This document shows positions 25,331 through 33,556 of a DNA stretch of 40,868 nucleotides, piece by piece. Location of the stretch: assembly GCA_017302655.1 (NCBI GenBank), contig JAFLDE010000028.1, positions 1 to 40,868 on the forward strand, in the 5' to 3' direction. Within the stretch, counting starts at the first letter, position 1. The number at the start of each line of letters is the position of its first letter. Origin of the DNA: Burkholderiales bacterium (GTDB lineage Bacteria > Pseudomonadota > Gammaproteobacteria > Burkholderiales > Burkholderiaceae_C). The position numbers and the translations under genes are program-made. The notes under the pieces were generated by a model that ran no database searches, was not told the DNA's origin, and was given only the letters and a program-made list of their open reading frames with translations.

Positions 25331-25773
25331 TCTGGTGCTGTGAAGCGTTTGCCGAGCTGGGCGTGGCGCGCCTCTATGCGCTGCTTCGCCTGCGCGCCGA
25401 GGTGTTCGTGGTCGAGCAGCGCTGCTTCTACGTCGACGCGGACGGCCTGGACCCGCAGTGTCTGCACCTGTCTGCTTGGCAAAACGACGCACCGCAGGCC
25501 TATGCGCGCCTGGTGCCGCCGGGTGTGAAGGCCGAGCGCCCTTGCATCGGGCGCGTGCTCACCGCGCCGTCGGCGCGCGGCACGGGTTTGGGCCACGAGT
25601 TGGCGCGCCGTGCCGTGCAGGCTTGCGAGGCACAGTGGCCCGGGCAAGGCATCACCCTGTACGCGCAGGCCCATCTGCGCGGCTACTACGAGCGCCACGG
25701 CTTCCAGGCCGTGGGCGATGTGTTCGACGAAGACGGCATTCCGCACCTGCGGATGGACAAGGACGCAGCATGA
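25327..25773 (+). CDS. ElaA-type GNAT acetyltransferase
   Basis: This 148-residue protein matches the ElaA group of GNAT proteins in length and layout: LYALLRLRAEVFVVEQRCFYVDADGLDPQCLHL at the N-terminus, CIGRVLTAPSARGTGLGHELARRAV (acetyl-CoA-binding R/Q-x-x-G-x-G/A) near residue 80, and LYAQAHLRGYYERHGFQAVGDVFDEDGIPHLRM at the end. It starts at a GTG that overlaps the acyl-CoA dehydrogenase stop (GTGA), and its stop overlaps the next start (ATGA). Coupling on both sides argues for expression in step with the beta-oxidation enzymes. Its substrate is unknown. Confidence 0.88.
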   Translation: MIWCCEAFAELGVARLYALLRLRAEVFVVEQRCFYVDADGLDPQCLHLSAWQNDAPQAYARLVPPGVKAERPCIGRVLTAPSARGTGLGHELARRAVQACEAQWPGQGITLYAQAHLRGYYERHGFQAVGDVFDEDGIPHLRMDKDAA

Positions 25774-26663
25774 GCATGGATTTCAAGGGCAAGACCGCGG
25801 TCATCACCGGTGCCGGCAGCGGCTTCGGCCTGGCACTGGCGCGGCTGTGCGCGCAGGAGGGCATGAACCTGGTGCTGGCCGATGTGCAGGCCGACGCCTT
25901 GGACCGCGCGAACCAGGAGTTCGCGGGGGTGCCGCATCTGTCGCAGCGCCTGGACGTGAGCAGTGGCGCCGAGATGGCCACGCTGGCTGCCGCCGTGCAG
26001 CAACGCTTCGGCGCCCCGCACCTGGTGTTCAACAACGCAGGGGTGGCCTTCGGTGGCTTGCTGTGGGAGGCCAGCGAGGCGGACTGGGACTGGGTGATGG
26101 GGGTCAATCTGCGCGGCGTCGTGCATGGGGTGCGCCTGTTTACGCCCATGATGCTGGCCGCCGCCAAGGCCGACCCGCTCTACCGCGGCCACATCGTCAA
26201 CACCGCCAGCATGGCCGGGGTGTTGAATCCGCCGCTATCAGGCCCGTATAACGTCAGCAAACATGCGGTGGTCTCGCTCAGCGAGACCCTGCACCACGAC
26301 TTGGCGCTGGTCACCGAGCAAGTGCACTGCTCGGTGCTCTGCCCCTACTACGTGCCCACGGGCATTGCCGACAGCCATCGCAATCGCGACCCCGGCACGA
26401 TGACCCGCGCCACCGCCAGCCAGCGCGTCAGCCATGCGATGGCGCAGAAGGCTGTGTCGTCCGGCAAGCTGAGCGCCGAGGACATCGCGGCCATGGTGCT
26501 GGCTTCCGTGCGCGAGCAGCGCTTCTGGATCTTCAGCCACCCGCACGCGTTGGAGGGCCTGCTGCGCAACGCCGAAGACCAGGTGAGAGGGCTCAATCCG
26601 GCCGACCCGTTCGCGGCCATGCCGGAGCTGAATGCACAGATTCGCGGGGCGCTGCGCGCCTGA
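25770..26663 (+). CDS. Short-chain dehydrogenase/reductase
   Basis: This NAD(P)-dependent oxidoreductase of 297 residues has the classical SDR features: TGAGSGFG near residue 13 for cofactor binding, an acidic Asp after strand 2 (LVLADVQ) that favours NAD, NNAGVAFGG, and the Ser-Tyr-Lys catalytic set in NTASMAGVLNPPLSGPYNVSKHAVV. The C-terminal 60 residues (ILSAEDIAAMVL-like helix, FWIFSHPHALEG) are longer than in minimal SDRs. It is the last gene of the five-gene operon and starts within the ElaA stop codon. It may act on a hydroxyacyl or alcohol intermediate; the substrate is not shown by the sequence. Confidence 0.92.
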   Translation: MSMDFKGKTAVITGAGSGFGLALARLCAQEGMNLVLADVQADALDRANQEFAGVPHLSQRLDVSSGAEMATLAAAVQQRFGAPHLVFNNAGVAFGGLLWEASEADWDWVMGVNLRGVVHGVRLFTPMMLAAAKADPLYRGHIVNTASMAGVLNPPLSGPYNVSKHAVVSLSETLHHDLALVTEQVHCSVLCPYYVPTGIADSHRNRDPGTMTRATASQRVSHAMAQKAVSSGKLSAEDIAAMVLASVREQRFWIFSHPHALEGLLRNAEDQVRGLNPADPFAAMPELNAQIRGALRA

Positions 26664-26687
26664 CCGGCAGCGCGGGTGCTGCGCCGA

Positions 26688-27422
26688 TTAGCCCGGCAAG
26701 CGCCGGCGGGCACCCAGCAGCGCCAGGCCCAGCCCCATCAGCACGAAGGCCCCGGGCTCGGGAACCTCGACGGTGCGCGTGAAGAAGCCATAGCCGTTCT
26801 CCGTGCATTGGCTGGCGCTGTCGAACGGGCAGGTGGTTGCAGGAAAAGTGACGGCCGTCAGCGAGTTGCCTTCTGCGTCCAGGCCCGACACGTCCAGCCA
26901 CACCACCGAACGGTAGAACTCGTAACTGCCTGCGGCGACCGGCCCATGCGAGGGCACAAAGGTGCCAAACAGGTAGCTTTGTGAGGCGCCCGGGCCCAGT
27001 TCATAGGGCAGGCTGAAGGGACTACCGGAGAAATTGAACTGGTAAGGTGGCCCGTCGGTGCAGGAGGTGGTAAAGCTGCCGCTGCAGCCAAAACCGATGT
27101 TGAGCGAAAACTCGGTGTAGCTCGCAAATGGTCGCAGCTCGTCCTGCTGCGTATTCGGGTTGAACCACCAGGCATGGGTCGGCAGATTCGCGGCGTTCAA
27201 GCCACCGAGGGGCAGGGAGTTGTCGACGATGAAGCTCTCGGTTGGATCGGTGTTTGCGAAGGTCAGCCAGACGTCAATGGGATCGTTCGGGCCGACGACG
27301 CCTGTGGGCTGGTTGAAGCTCAGTGTCAAGGCCGACCACGAAACCTGGGCTTGCGCAGCGAGGGTGCTGGCCCCCAGGGCGACGACCAGGGCCCATGTGC
27401 GGGCGAGGGGGGCGAAACGCAT
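26688..27422 (-). CDS. PEP-CTERM sorting-domain protein (second copy type)
   Basis: This 244-residue exported protein has a signal peptide (MRFAPLARTWALVVALGASTLAAQAQ) and the C-terminal signal VPEPGAFVLMGLGLALLGARRRLPG, that is, the PEP motif, a helix and the RRR tail cut by exosortase. The central part is rich in Pro, Phe, Ser and Thr, with DVWLTFANTDPTESFIVDNSLP, and contains four Cys (GCSGSFTTSC and CPFDSASQC) that may form disulfides. It is unrelated in its middle to the PEP-CTERM protein at 11394-12041. It converges with the SDR gene, 24 bp apart, with no obvious terminator between. Confidence 0.9.
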   Translation of the reverse strand: MRFAPLARTWALVVALGASTLAAQAQVSWSALTLSFNQPTGVVGPNDPIDVWLTFANTDPTESFIVDNSLPLGGLNAANLPTHAWWFNPNTQQDELRPFASYTEFSLNIGFGCSGSFTTSCTDGPPYQFNFSGSPFSLPYELGPGASQSYLFGTFVPSHGPVAAGSYEFYRSVVWLDVSGLDAEGNSLTAVTFPATTCPFDSASQCTENGYGFFTRTVEVPEPGAFVLMGLGLALLGARRRLPG

Positions 27423-27506
27423 GGCAGGGACTCCTTCCGATGATGGCCTCATTCTGGCCAGCCGATGTGGTTGCCGGCAAGCGCGCAGGGGACAAGCGCA
27501 CCCCCC

Positions 27507-28145
27507 TCAGACAAGGGCTTTGACCCGCATCAACCAGTCATGCCGGTCGCCCAGCCCATTCAGCCCGCCGTTGATGGCCCGTGTGACGCGGTGCAGGCTG
27601 TCCTGGTCGGCGAGCAGGTTGCAGCCCTTTCGATCCCATTCGGCGGCGGCCACCTGGAGGCACCATTCGCTCGCGGCCACGGCATCCGGGTCGCGCTCGA
27701 AGTCAGGGGCCAAGGGCTGCAGTAAACGAAGCGCCTGCGTGCTCTGGTGGTAGGCCTCGCGCCCGGTCAGTTGCAACAGGCCGCGCCCACGGTAGCGAAA
27801 GCCGTCGCCCGGTTCCACATTGCCCATGCGACCCCCGTAGACGCTATTGGCTAACTTCTCGGGTTGGTTGGCGTAGTCCGCGGGATCCAGCGGGCCTAGC
27901 GGCGCAAAGCGCTTGGGCCAGACCTGCGGCAGGCGCTTGGCGCTGTAGTTCAGGTTCTCCACCAGCAGGGTCAGCGCGCCGCTTTCATGCAGCACCTGGG
28001 CGAGGAAGTGGGCGATGCGAAGACGGTTGGCACTGATGCCGTAGCGGTCCAGCACCGGTTGGCCGGCGGCGGCCGCAGCCCGGTAGCTGGAACGCGCGTT
28101 GGGCGCCAACTGCACGAGCGCGGCCAGGTCAAGTCGAATGGCCAT
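27507..28145 (-). CDS. GH19-type chitinase/lysozyme-like hydrolase
   Basis: This 212-residue protein resembles glycoside hydrolase family 19 endolysins and chitinases. It shows IAHFLAQVLHESGALTLLVENLNYSAKRL with the catalytic Glu in HES, PEKLANSVYGGRMGNVEPGDGFRYRGRGLLQLTGREAYHQ, and TRAINGGLNGLGDRHDWL at the C-terminus. It has no signal peptide and no membrane segment. Such proteins are often phage endolysins or cell-wall hydrolases released by other routes, but no phage gene lies nearby. It starts at ATG 28145, and 83 bp separate its stop from the PEP-CTERM start. Confidence 0.85.
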   Translation of the reverse strand: MAIRLDLAALVQLAPNARSSYRAAAAAGQPVLDRYGISANRLRIAHFLAQVLHESGALTLLVENLNYSAKRLPQVWPKRFAPLGPLDPADYANQPEKLANSVYGGRMGNVEPGDGFRYRGRGLLQLTGREAYHQSTQALRLLQPLAPDFERDPDAVAASEWCLQVAAAEWDRKGCNLLADQDSLHRVTRAINGGLNGLGDRHDWLMRVKALV

Positions 28146-28227
28146 GGCGAGGCGTCTCCCTGGTGTGTTCTCCAGGCGAACTGCACCAGCTAAGTGCGCA
28201 AGGCGCCTCCCCAATCCAGCTGAAGCC

Positions 28228-28737
28228 TCAGGCCTGCGCCTTCTTCAGCGCAAAGCCCAGCAAGGTGCCGACCTGGCGCAGGTACTCCACATGGTCGGGC
28301 GTCCAGTCCAGGATGTCGGTGGTGTTCTCGCAGCAGAACAAGCCCCAGGGCTGACCGCCGATGTTGATGCCGACGTCAATCAGCGAATAGATGCCGAGCG
28401 GGCCGAAGTAGATTTCGGTGAAGCAGTCGGTTGTCGGGTGGTTGCGCGCATCCGCAGCGACGATGAAGTTGTCCTTGCGCATCGCGTCGAAGTACGGGCC
28501 GAAGTCCTCTTCCTTCAACACCGTGCCTGCACTCCAGGCCGCGTCCGTGCGGTCGTACAGCTTCAGGCATTGGATGCTGTCCCGCAGCAGCGGGTTGGGA
28601 TATATCCAGAGGCTGGCGCGGGTGCTGCCCATTTCCTCGGCCAAGGCTTGCGTCAGCGCTTCGTAGAAGGCGTCGGCCTTCATGCTGCCGTCCATCACTT
28701 GCTTGGAAAGGGCCATCACGCGGGCTTTGTCGAACAT
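28228..28737 (-). CDS. GAF-domain protein
   Basis: This 169-residue cytoplasmic protein is made of one GAF domain: ALTQALAEEMGSTRASLWIYP, LKLYDRTDAAWSAGTVLKEEDFGPYFDAMRKDNFIVAADARNHP, YSLIDVGINIGGQPWGLFCCENT and a closing helix DHVEYLRQVGTLLGFALKKAQA. It carries no output domain, so it is probably a ligand sensor acting by protein contact. The CENTT segment places a Cys pair (FCCENT) near the pocket. It is divergent from tex, with 108 bp between starts. Confidence 0.85.
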   Translation of the reverse strand: MFDKARVMALSKQVMDGSMKADAFYEALTQALAEEMGSTRASLWIYPNPLLRDSIQCLKLYDRTDAAWSAGTVLKEEDFGPYFDAMRKDNFIVAADARNHPTTDCFTEIYFGPLGIYSLIDVGINIGGQPWGLFCCENTTDILDWTPDHVEYLRQVGTLLGFALKKAQA

Positions 28738-28795
28738 GCGGGGACTCCAGGGTTGAGGGGATGCGTGCAGCGTAACCAAGCCCGCAAAGATCGGC

Positions 28796-28809
28796 AGAAT
28801 CGCGCCCTT
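28796..28809 (+). promoter_or_regulatory. Candidate -10/start region of tex
   Basis: AGAATCGCGCCCTT, preceded by C (CAGAAT as a weak -10), lies 37-50 bases upstream of the tex start. The identical 14-mer is found at the candidate thrS promoter (34619-34632). No good -35 box is seen. Confidence 0.35.
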
Positions 28810-28845
28810 TCGCGTTTTCCCCAGGGTTCGCCTGGGCTCTTGCTT

Positions 28846-31197
28846 GTGGATCGAGTTGTTGCGCAGATTGCCGCCGAGCTGAACATTCGGCCTGCACGGG
28901 TAGCGGCCGCCGTGAACCTGCTGGATGAAGGGGCCACGGTGCCCTTCATCGCCCGGTATCGCAAGGAGGTGACCGACGGTTTGGACGACGTGCAGTTGCG
29001 CGAGCTTGAGGCGCGTTTGACCTATCTGCGCGAACTGGAGCAGCGGCGTGCCGCCGTCATTGAGGCGGTCGAGGCGCAGGGCAAGCTGACGCCGGCGCTG
29101 CGGGCAGCCTTTGAAGCCGCACCGACCAAGCAGGAGTTGGAGGACCTGTACGCGCCCTACAAGCTCAAGCGCCGCACCAAGGGCCAAATCGCCCGCGAGG
29201 CGGGCCTGGCGCCCTTGGCCGAGCGCTTGTTCGCCGACTCCCTGCTGGACCCGAGCGCCGAAGCACAGGCCTTTCTGAACGCAGAAGCCGGCTTCGGCGA
29301 CGTACCGGCCGTGCTGGACGGTGTGCGCGACCTGCTCTCGGAGAGCTGGGCCGAGGACGCCGTGCTGGTGGGGCGCCTGCGTGACTGGTTGTGGGCCGAA
29401 GGTCTGCTGGCGAGCCAGCGCGTGGCCGACAAACCCGAGACCGACCCCGAAGTGGCCAAGTTCCGCGACTACTTCGCGTACCACGAACCCATCGCGCGCG
29501 TGCCCAGCCACCGCGCGCTGGCGGTGTTCCGTGGGCGCGCGGCGGGCATCCTGGACGCCAAGCTGCGCCTGGACGAGGAGCTCGTGCCGGGCAAGCCCAG
29601 CATGGCGGAGATGCGTATCGCCTCGCACCTGCGCTGGTCCAACCAGAACCGCCCCGGCGATGCGCTGATCCGCAAGACCGTGGCCTGGACCTGGAAGGTC
29701 AAGTTGTCCATGAGCCTGGAGCGCGACCTGTTCAGCCGCCTGCGCGAGGCGGCCGAGTCCACGGCCATCAAGGTGTTTGCCGAGAACCTGCGTGACCTGC
29801 TGCTGGCTGCGCCGGCCGGGCGCAAGGTGGTGATGGGGCTGGATCCGGGCATTCGCACCGGCGTCAAGGTGGCTGTGGTGGCCGACACCGGCAAGGTGCT
29901 GGCCACCGACACCGTCTACCCGCACGAGCCGCGCCGCGACTGGGACGGCGCCCTGCACAGCTTGGCTCGCCTGTGCGCCCAGCATGGCGTGAACCTGATC
30001 GCCATCGGCAACGGCACCGCCAGCCGCGAGACCGACCGGCTCGCGGCCGATCTCATCAAGCGCCTCTCCCAGCTGGCGCCCAACATCAGGCTGCAGAAGG
30101 TCGTGGTCAGCGAGGCCGGTGCTTCGGTGTATTCGGCCTCCGAGGCGGCGAGCAAGGAGTTGCCCGACCTGGATGTGAGCCTGCGCGGCGCGGTGTCCAT
30201 CGCTCGGCGGCTGCAGGATCCGTTGGCGGAGCTGGTGAAGATCGATCCGAAGAGCATCGGCGTGGGTCAGTACCAGCATGACGTGAACCAGAGCGAGCTG
30301 GCGCGCAGCCTGGATGCGGTGGTGGAGGACTGCGTGAACGGTGTGGGCGTGGACCTGAATACCGCGTCCAGCGCGCTGCTCTCCAGGGTGTCCGGTCTCA
30401 GCCAGAGCCTGGCCGGCGCCATCGTGCGGCACCGCGACCAGCACGGCCCCTTTGCCAGTCGCCAGCAGTTGCTGGACGTGAACGGTCTAGGCCCGCGCAC
30501 CTTCGAGCTGGCGGCCGGCTTCCTGCGTGTGCCCGGCGGCAGCAATCCGCTCGATGCCAGCGGCGTGCACCCTGAGACCTACCCGGTGGTGGAGCGCCTG
30601 CTCGCACAGTTGCGCAGCTCCATCCACGAGGTGATGGGCCGTGCCGATGTGTTGCGCCGCGTGCGCCCCGACACCCTGGCGGACGAACGCTTCGGTGCCA
30701 TCACCGTGAAGGACGTGCTCCTGGAGCTGGAGAAGCCCGGCCGCGACCCTCGCCCGGACTTCAAGGTGGCGCGGTTCAGCGAGGGGGTGGAGGACATCAA
30801 GGACCTGCAGCCCGGCATGGTGCTCGAAGGCACGGTGAGCAACGTCGCTCAATTCGGCGCCTTCGTTGACCTCGGCGTGCACCAGGATGGATTGATCCAC
30901 GTCAGTCAGCTCAGCCACAAATTCGTGAATGACGCGCGGGAGGTGGTGAAGACCGGTGACATCGTGCGCGTCAAGGTGTTGGAGGTCGACCTGCAGCGCC
31001 AGCGCATCTCGCTGACCATGAAGCTCGACACCCAATCCGTTCGCAGCGCGGCGAGGCAGGGCACCGGTCAGGAGCGTGGCGCCACGCCACGCCGAAATGG
31101 ATCTGGGCCGGGCATGGCGCCGTCCTCCAGCTCGCCCTCGGCCCCGGTCGGCGGGGCCATGGCCGCGGCTTTCGCCCGGCTCAAGAGCGGAGCCTGA
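28846..31197 (+). CDS. tex: Tex family transcription accessory protein (S1 RNA-binding)
   Basis: This 783-residue nucleic-acid-binding protein is the full length usual for Tex. In order it has an N-terminal helical region (IAAELNIRPARVAAAVNLLDEGATVPFIARYRKEVTDGLDD), a YqgF/RNase-H-like domain (VVMGLDPGIRTGVKVAVVADTGKVLATDTVYPHEP, about residue 325), helix-hairpin-helix motifs (VGVDLNTASSALLSRVSGLSQSLAGAIV and FASRQQLLDVNGLGPRTFELAAGFLRV), and a C-terminal S1 domain (GMVLEGTVSNVAQFGAFVDLGVHQDGLIHVSQLS). A Ser/Pro-rich tail follows. The start is placed at the GTG at 28846, which gives the family N-terminus; the long upstream frame is not conserved protein. Confidence 0.95.
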   Translation: MDRVVAQIAAELNIRPARVAAAVNLLDEGATVPFIARYRKEVTDGLDDVQLRELEARLTYLRELEQRRAAVIEAVEAQGKLTPALRAAFEAAPTKQELEDLYAPYKLKRRTKGQIAREAGLAPLAERLFADSLLDPSAEAQAFLNAEAGFGDVPAVLDGVRDLLSESWAEDAVLVGRLRDWLWAEGLLASQRVADKPETDPEVAKFRDYFAYHEPIARVPSHRALAVFRGRAAGILDAKLRLDEELVPGKPSMAEMRIASHLRWSNQNRPGDALIRKTVAWTWKVKLSMSLERDLFSRLREAAESTAIKVFAENLRDLLLAAPAGRKVVMGLDPGIRTGVKVAVVADTGKVLATDTVYPHEPRRDWDGALHSLARLCAQHGVNLIAIGNGTASRETDRLAADLIKRLSQLAPNIRLQKVVVSEAGASVYSASEAASKELPDLDVSLRGAVSIARRLQDPLAELVKIDPKSIGVGQYQHDVNQSELARSLDAVVEDCVNGVGVDLNTASSALLSRVSGLSQSLAGAIVRHRDQHGPFASRQQLLDVNGLGPRTFELAAGFLRVPGGSNPLDASGVHPETYPVVERLLAQLRSSIHEVMGRADVLRRVRPDTLADERFGAITVKDVLLELEKPGRDPRPDFKVARFSEGVEDIKDLQPGMVLEGTVSNVAQFGAFVDLGVHQDGLIHVSQLSHKFVNDAREVVKTGDIVRVKVLEVDLQRQRISLTMKLDTQSVRSAARQGTGQERGATPRRNGSGPGMAPSSSSPSAPVGGAMAAAFARLKSGA

Positions 31198-31215
31198 CCT
31201 TCGTCAGGCGGGTGT

Positions 31216-31239
31216 GCGGGCGGCGAACATGCCGCCCGC
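31216..31239 (+). terminator. Stem-loop after tex, possible terminator
   Basis: GCGGGCGGC (31216-31224) pairs perfectly with GCCGCCCGC (31231-31239) around the loop GAACAT, 19 bases after the tex stop. No T-tract follows, so function as an intrinsic terminator is uncertain. Confidence 0.4.
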
Positions 31240-31330
31240 GGCGCACCAGCCTCAATTCGCGGCCTCAAAGGCGCTTGCCGTCGCATGGTGCAAGACACCG
31301 CAGCGCCCGGCCCCTAGCGTGCGCACCTTG

Positions 31331-33556
31331 ATGTCCCCTCTGGAGACCCCCTTGAAGCTCAACCTGAAGCGCAACCCGTTGGCGCTGGCCGTCCTTGTCC
31401 TGGCAAGCAGCGCGCAGGCCCAGCAAGAAGTCGAATCCCAGCAAAGCCAAACGGCACAGCCCGGCCAGCAACTGGAGCGTGTGGAAGTGCGTGGCCGTCG
31501 CTCCAACGACACCGAGCTGCGCCGCCGCGCGCCGGTGGCCAAGCAGATCTATGGCCGCGAGGAGCTCGACAAGTACGGCGACACGCAGCTCTCCGACGTG
31601 CTCAAGCGCCTGCCCGGCATCAACGTGCAGGGCGGTGGCCTGCGCATGCGGGGCCTCGGTGGCGCCTTCACCCAGCTCTTGGTCAATGGCGAACCGGCGC
31701 CGCCCGGGTTCAACCTGGAACAGGTCAGCCCCTCGCAGGTCGAGCGCGTGGAGGTGAGCAAAGCGCCCACCGCCGACCAGAGCGCGCAAGCCATTGCCGG
31801 CACGGTCAACATCATCCTGAAGGACGCGCCGCGCGTGGTGCAAAAGGACCTGCGCATGGGTCTTTCGTACAACGACGACAAGCCGGTGTTCAACGGTGGC
31901 TTCACCTATGGCGATCGCAAGGGGGGTCTGGGCTTCGTGCTGCCGGTGCAGGTCTGGCAATGGCGGCTTCGCAATGAAACCAGCGGTGTGCGCCTGGGCA
32001 AGGACGCGCAATTGCAGACTCAGCGTTTGCAGACCGAAGGCTTTGACAGTCCCTACGGCTACGGCGGCAACGTGGCACCCCGGCTCAACATCAAGCTGGG
32101 CGACGACGAAACGCTGACCCTGCAAGGCTTCCTGGTGCAGAACAACTTTCGCAACCGGGGCGAGACCGATACCACGGTCCTCTCGGGCAGCCTGCCCACC
32201 AGCGTGGACGATCGCTTCACCAACCGGGGCCAGTTCAGCGCTTGGCGCGTCAGCGTTCAGTACAACAACCGCCTGGACGACGACCGCCTCGTGGAGCTGC
32301 GAGCCAACGTTGGTGGGGGCGGTGCGGAGTTCGACACCCGCTTCAACGGGCTGGGCGGCGCAAGGCCCATCGAGCGCCTGACCACTGGCAAGAACGACCA
32401 GGACCAGTCGCGCATCTCGGGCAAGTACTCGCACATCCTGGACGAGTCGCACACCGTGACTGTCGGTGCGGAAATGGACCGGCTGAACCGGCTCGAGCAG
32501 CGCCGGACGTTGGAGAACGGCGTCGAGCTGCTGCCCGGCATCGAGGGCCTGCCCTTCGACGTGAAGGGCACGCGCACCGCGATCTACGCGCAGGACGAGT
32601 GGGAGATCAACCCGCAGTGGTCGGCCTACTTCGGCGTGCGCAACGAGCGCGTGCGTTCGGTGAGCAGCGGCGTCTCGGGTGATTTCACCGCGCGGTCGAG
32701 CGTCACCACGCCCCTGCTGCACCTGAACTACAAGTTCGACCCCAAGGGCCGCGACCTGATTCGCGCCAGTCTCACGCGCTCCTACAAGCTGCCCAATGTC
32801 GAGCAGTTCATCGCGCGTCCGACCATCAACACCAATTATCCGAGCACCGGGCCCAACACCCAGACGGCGCCCGACCGCATCGGCAACCCGCTGCTCAAGC
32901 CGGAACTGGCGACCGGTCTGGACATCGCCTGGGAGAACTACCTGAAGGCGGGTGGCTTGGTCTCGGTGGGCGTCTTCCACCGCCGCATCAGCGGCCTGGT
33001 GCGCAACACCCTGGCGCTGGAAACGGTGTCCTGGGCCACGGTGCCGCGCTGGGTCAGCAAGCCGATCAACCTCGACCGGGCCAGCACCTCCGGACTGGAA
33101 CTGGAGGTCAAGGGCCGCGCTGGCGAGTTGTTCCCTTCGCTGTTCGACCCCAGCCTGGGCCTGAACCTGCGCGCTGCGCTGTCCGCCTACCGCTCGCGCA
33201 TCGACGGCATTCCCGGCCCCGACAACCGACTGGACGGCCAGCAACCCTGGAGCGCCAACCTGGGCCTGGACTACCGCATGAAGAGCCTGCCCGTGGGCTT
33301 CGGCGGCAGCCTGGCGTTCACGCCGAGCTTCGAGGTGCAGCAAACCGCCATCTCACGCCTGGACACAGGGCGCGCCCGCACCATCGACCTCTACGCCATG
33401 TGGAACATCAGCCGCACCGACACTGTGCGCCTGAGCGCCAACAACTTCCAGGCCGTGGACGCGCGCAGCAACACCCTGTTCAACAATGGCGACTTCAGCT
33501 GGACCGAGCGCCGGCCCAAGAGTTGGTATTCGATCAATTGGGAGCACAAGTTCTAA
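31331..33556 (+). CDS. TonB-dependent outer-membrane receptor
   Basis: This imports a siderophore, cobalamin, sugar or similar ligand across the outer membrane with energy from TonB. The 741-residue protein has a signal peptide (KLNLKRNPLALAVLVLASSAQA). A plug domain at about 45-165 follows (VAKQIYGREELDKYGDTQLSDVLKRLPGINV, LRMRGLGGAFTQLLVNGE, VERVEVSKAPTADQSAQAIAGTVNIIL), then a 22-strand barrel ending in SWYSINWEHKF with C-terminal Phe. There is no N-terminal signalling domain. The ATG at 31331 is listed, but the TTG at 31352 has GGAG six bases upstream and starts exactly at the signal peptide, so it may be the true start. The ligand cannot be told from the sequence. Confidence 0.92.
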   Translation: MSPLETPLKLNLKRNPLALAVLVLASSAQAQQEVESQQSQTAQPGQQLERVEVRGRRSNDTELRRRAPVAKQIYGREELDKYGDTQLSDVLKRLPGINVQGGGLRMRGLGGAFTQLLVNGEPAPPGFNLEQVSPSQVERVEVSKAPTADQSAQAIAGTVNIILKDAPRVVQKDLRMGLSYNDDKPVFNGGFTYGDRKGGLGFVLPVQVWQWRLRNETSGVRLGKDAQLQTQRLQTEGFDSPYGYGGNVAPRLNIKLGDDETLTLQGFLVQNNFRNRGETDTTVLSGSLPTSVDDRFTNRGQFSAWRVSVQYNNRLDDDRLVELRANVGGGGAEFDTRFNGLGGARPIERLTTGKNDQDQSRISGKYSHILDESHTVTVGAEMDRLNRLEQRRTLENGVELLPGIEGLPFDVKGTRTAIYAQDEWEINPQWSAYFGVRNERVRSVSSGVSGDFTARSSVTTPLLHLNYKFDPKGRDLIRASLTRSYKLPNVEQFIARPTINTNYPSTGPNTQTAPDRIGNPLLKPELATGLDIAWENYLKAGGLVSVGVFHRRISGLVRNTLALETVSWATVPRWVSKPINLDRASTSGLELEVKGRAGELFPSLFDPSLGLNLRAALSAYRSRIDGIPGPDNRLDGQQPWSANLGLDYRMKSLPVGFGGSLAFTPSFEVQQTAISRLDTGRARTIDLYAMWNISRTDTVRLSANNFQAVDARSNTLFNNGDFSWTERRPKSWYSINWEHKF

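Noticed and set aside
28228-30444. 738-codon minus-strand frame ending in the GAF protein
   Set aside because: Only the last 169 residues (from ATG 28737) are real GAF sequence. The upstream extension runs antisense through tex.
31265-33343. 692-codon minus-strand frame opposite the TonB receptor
   Set aside because: The receptor has all plug and barrel motifs on the plus strand; the antisense frame has none.
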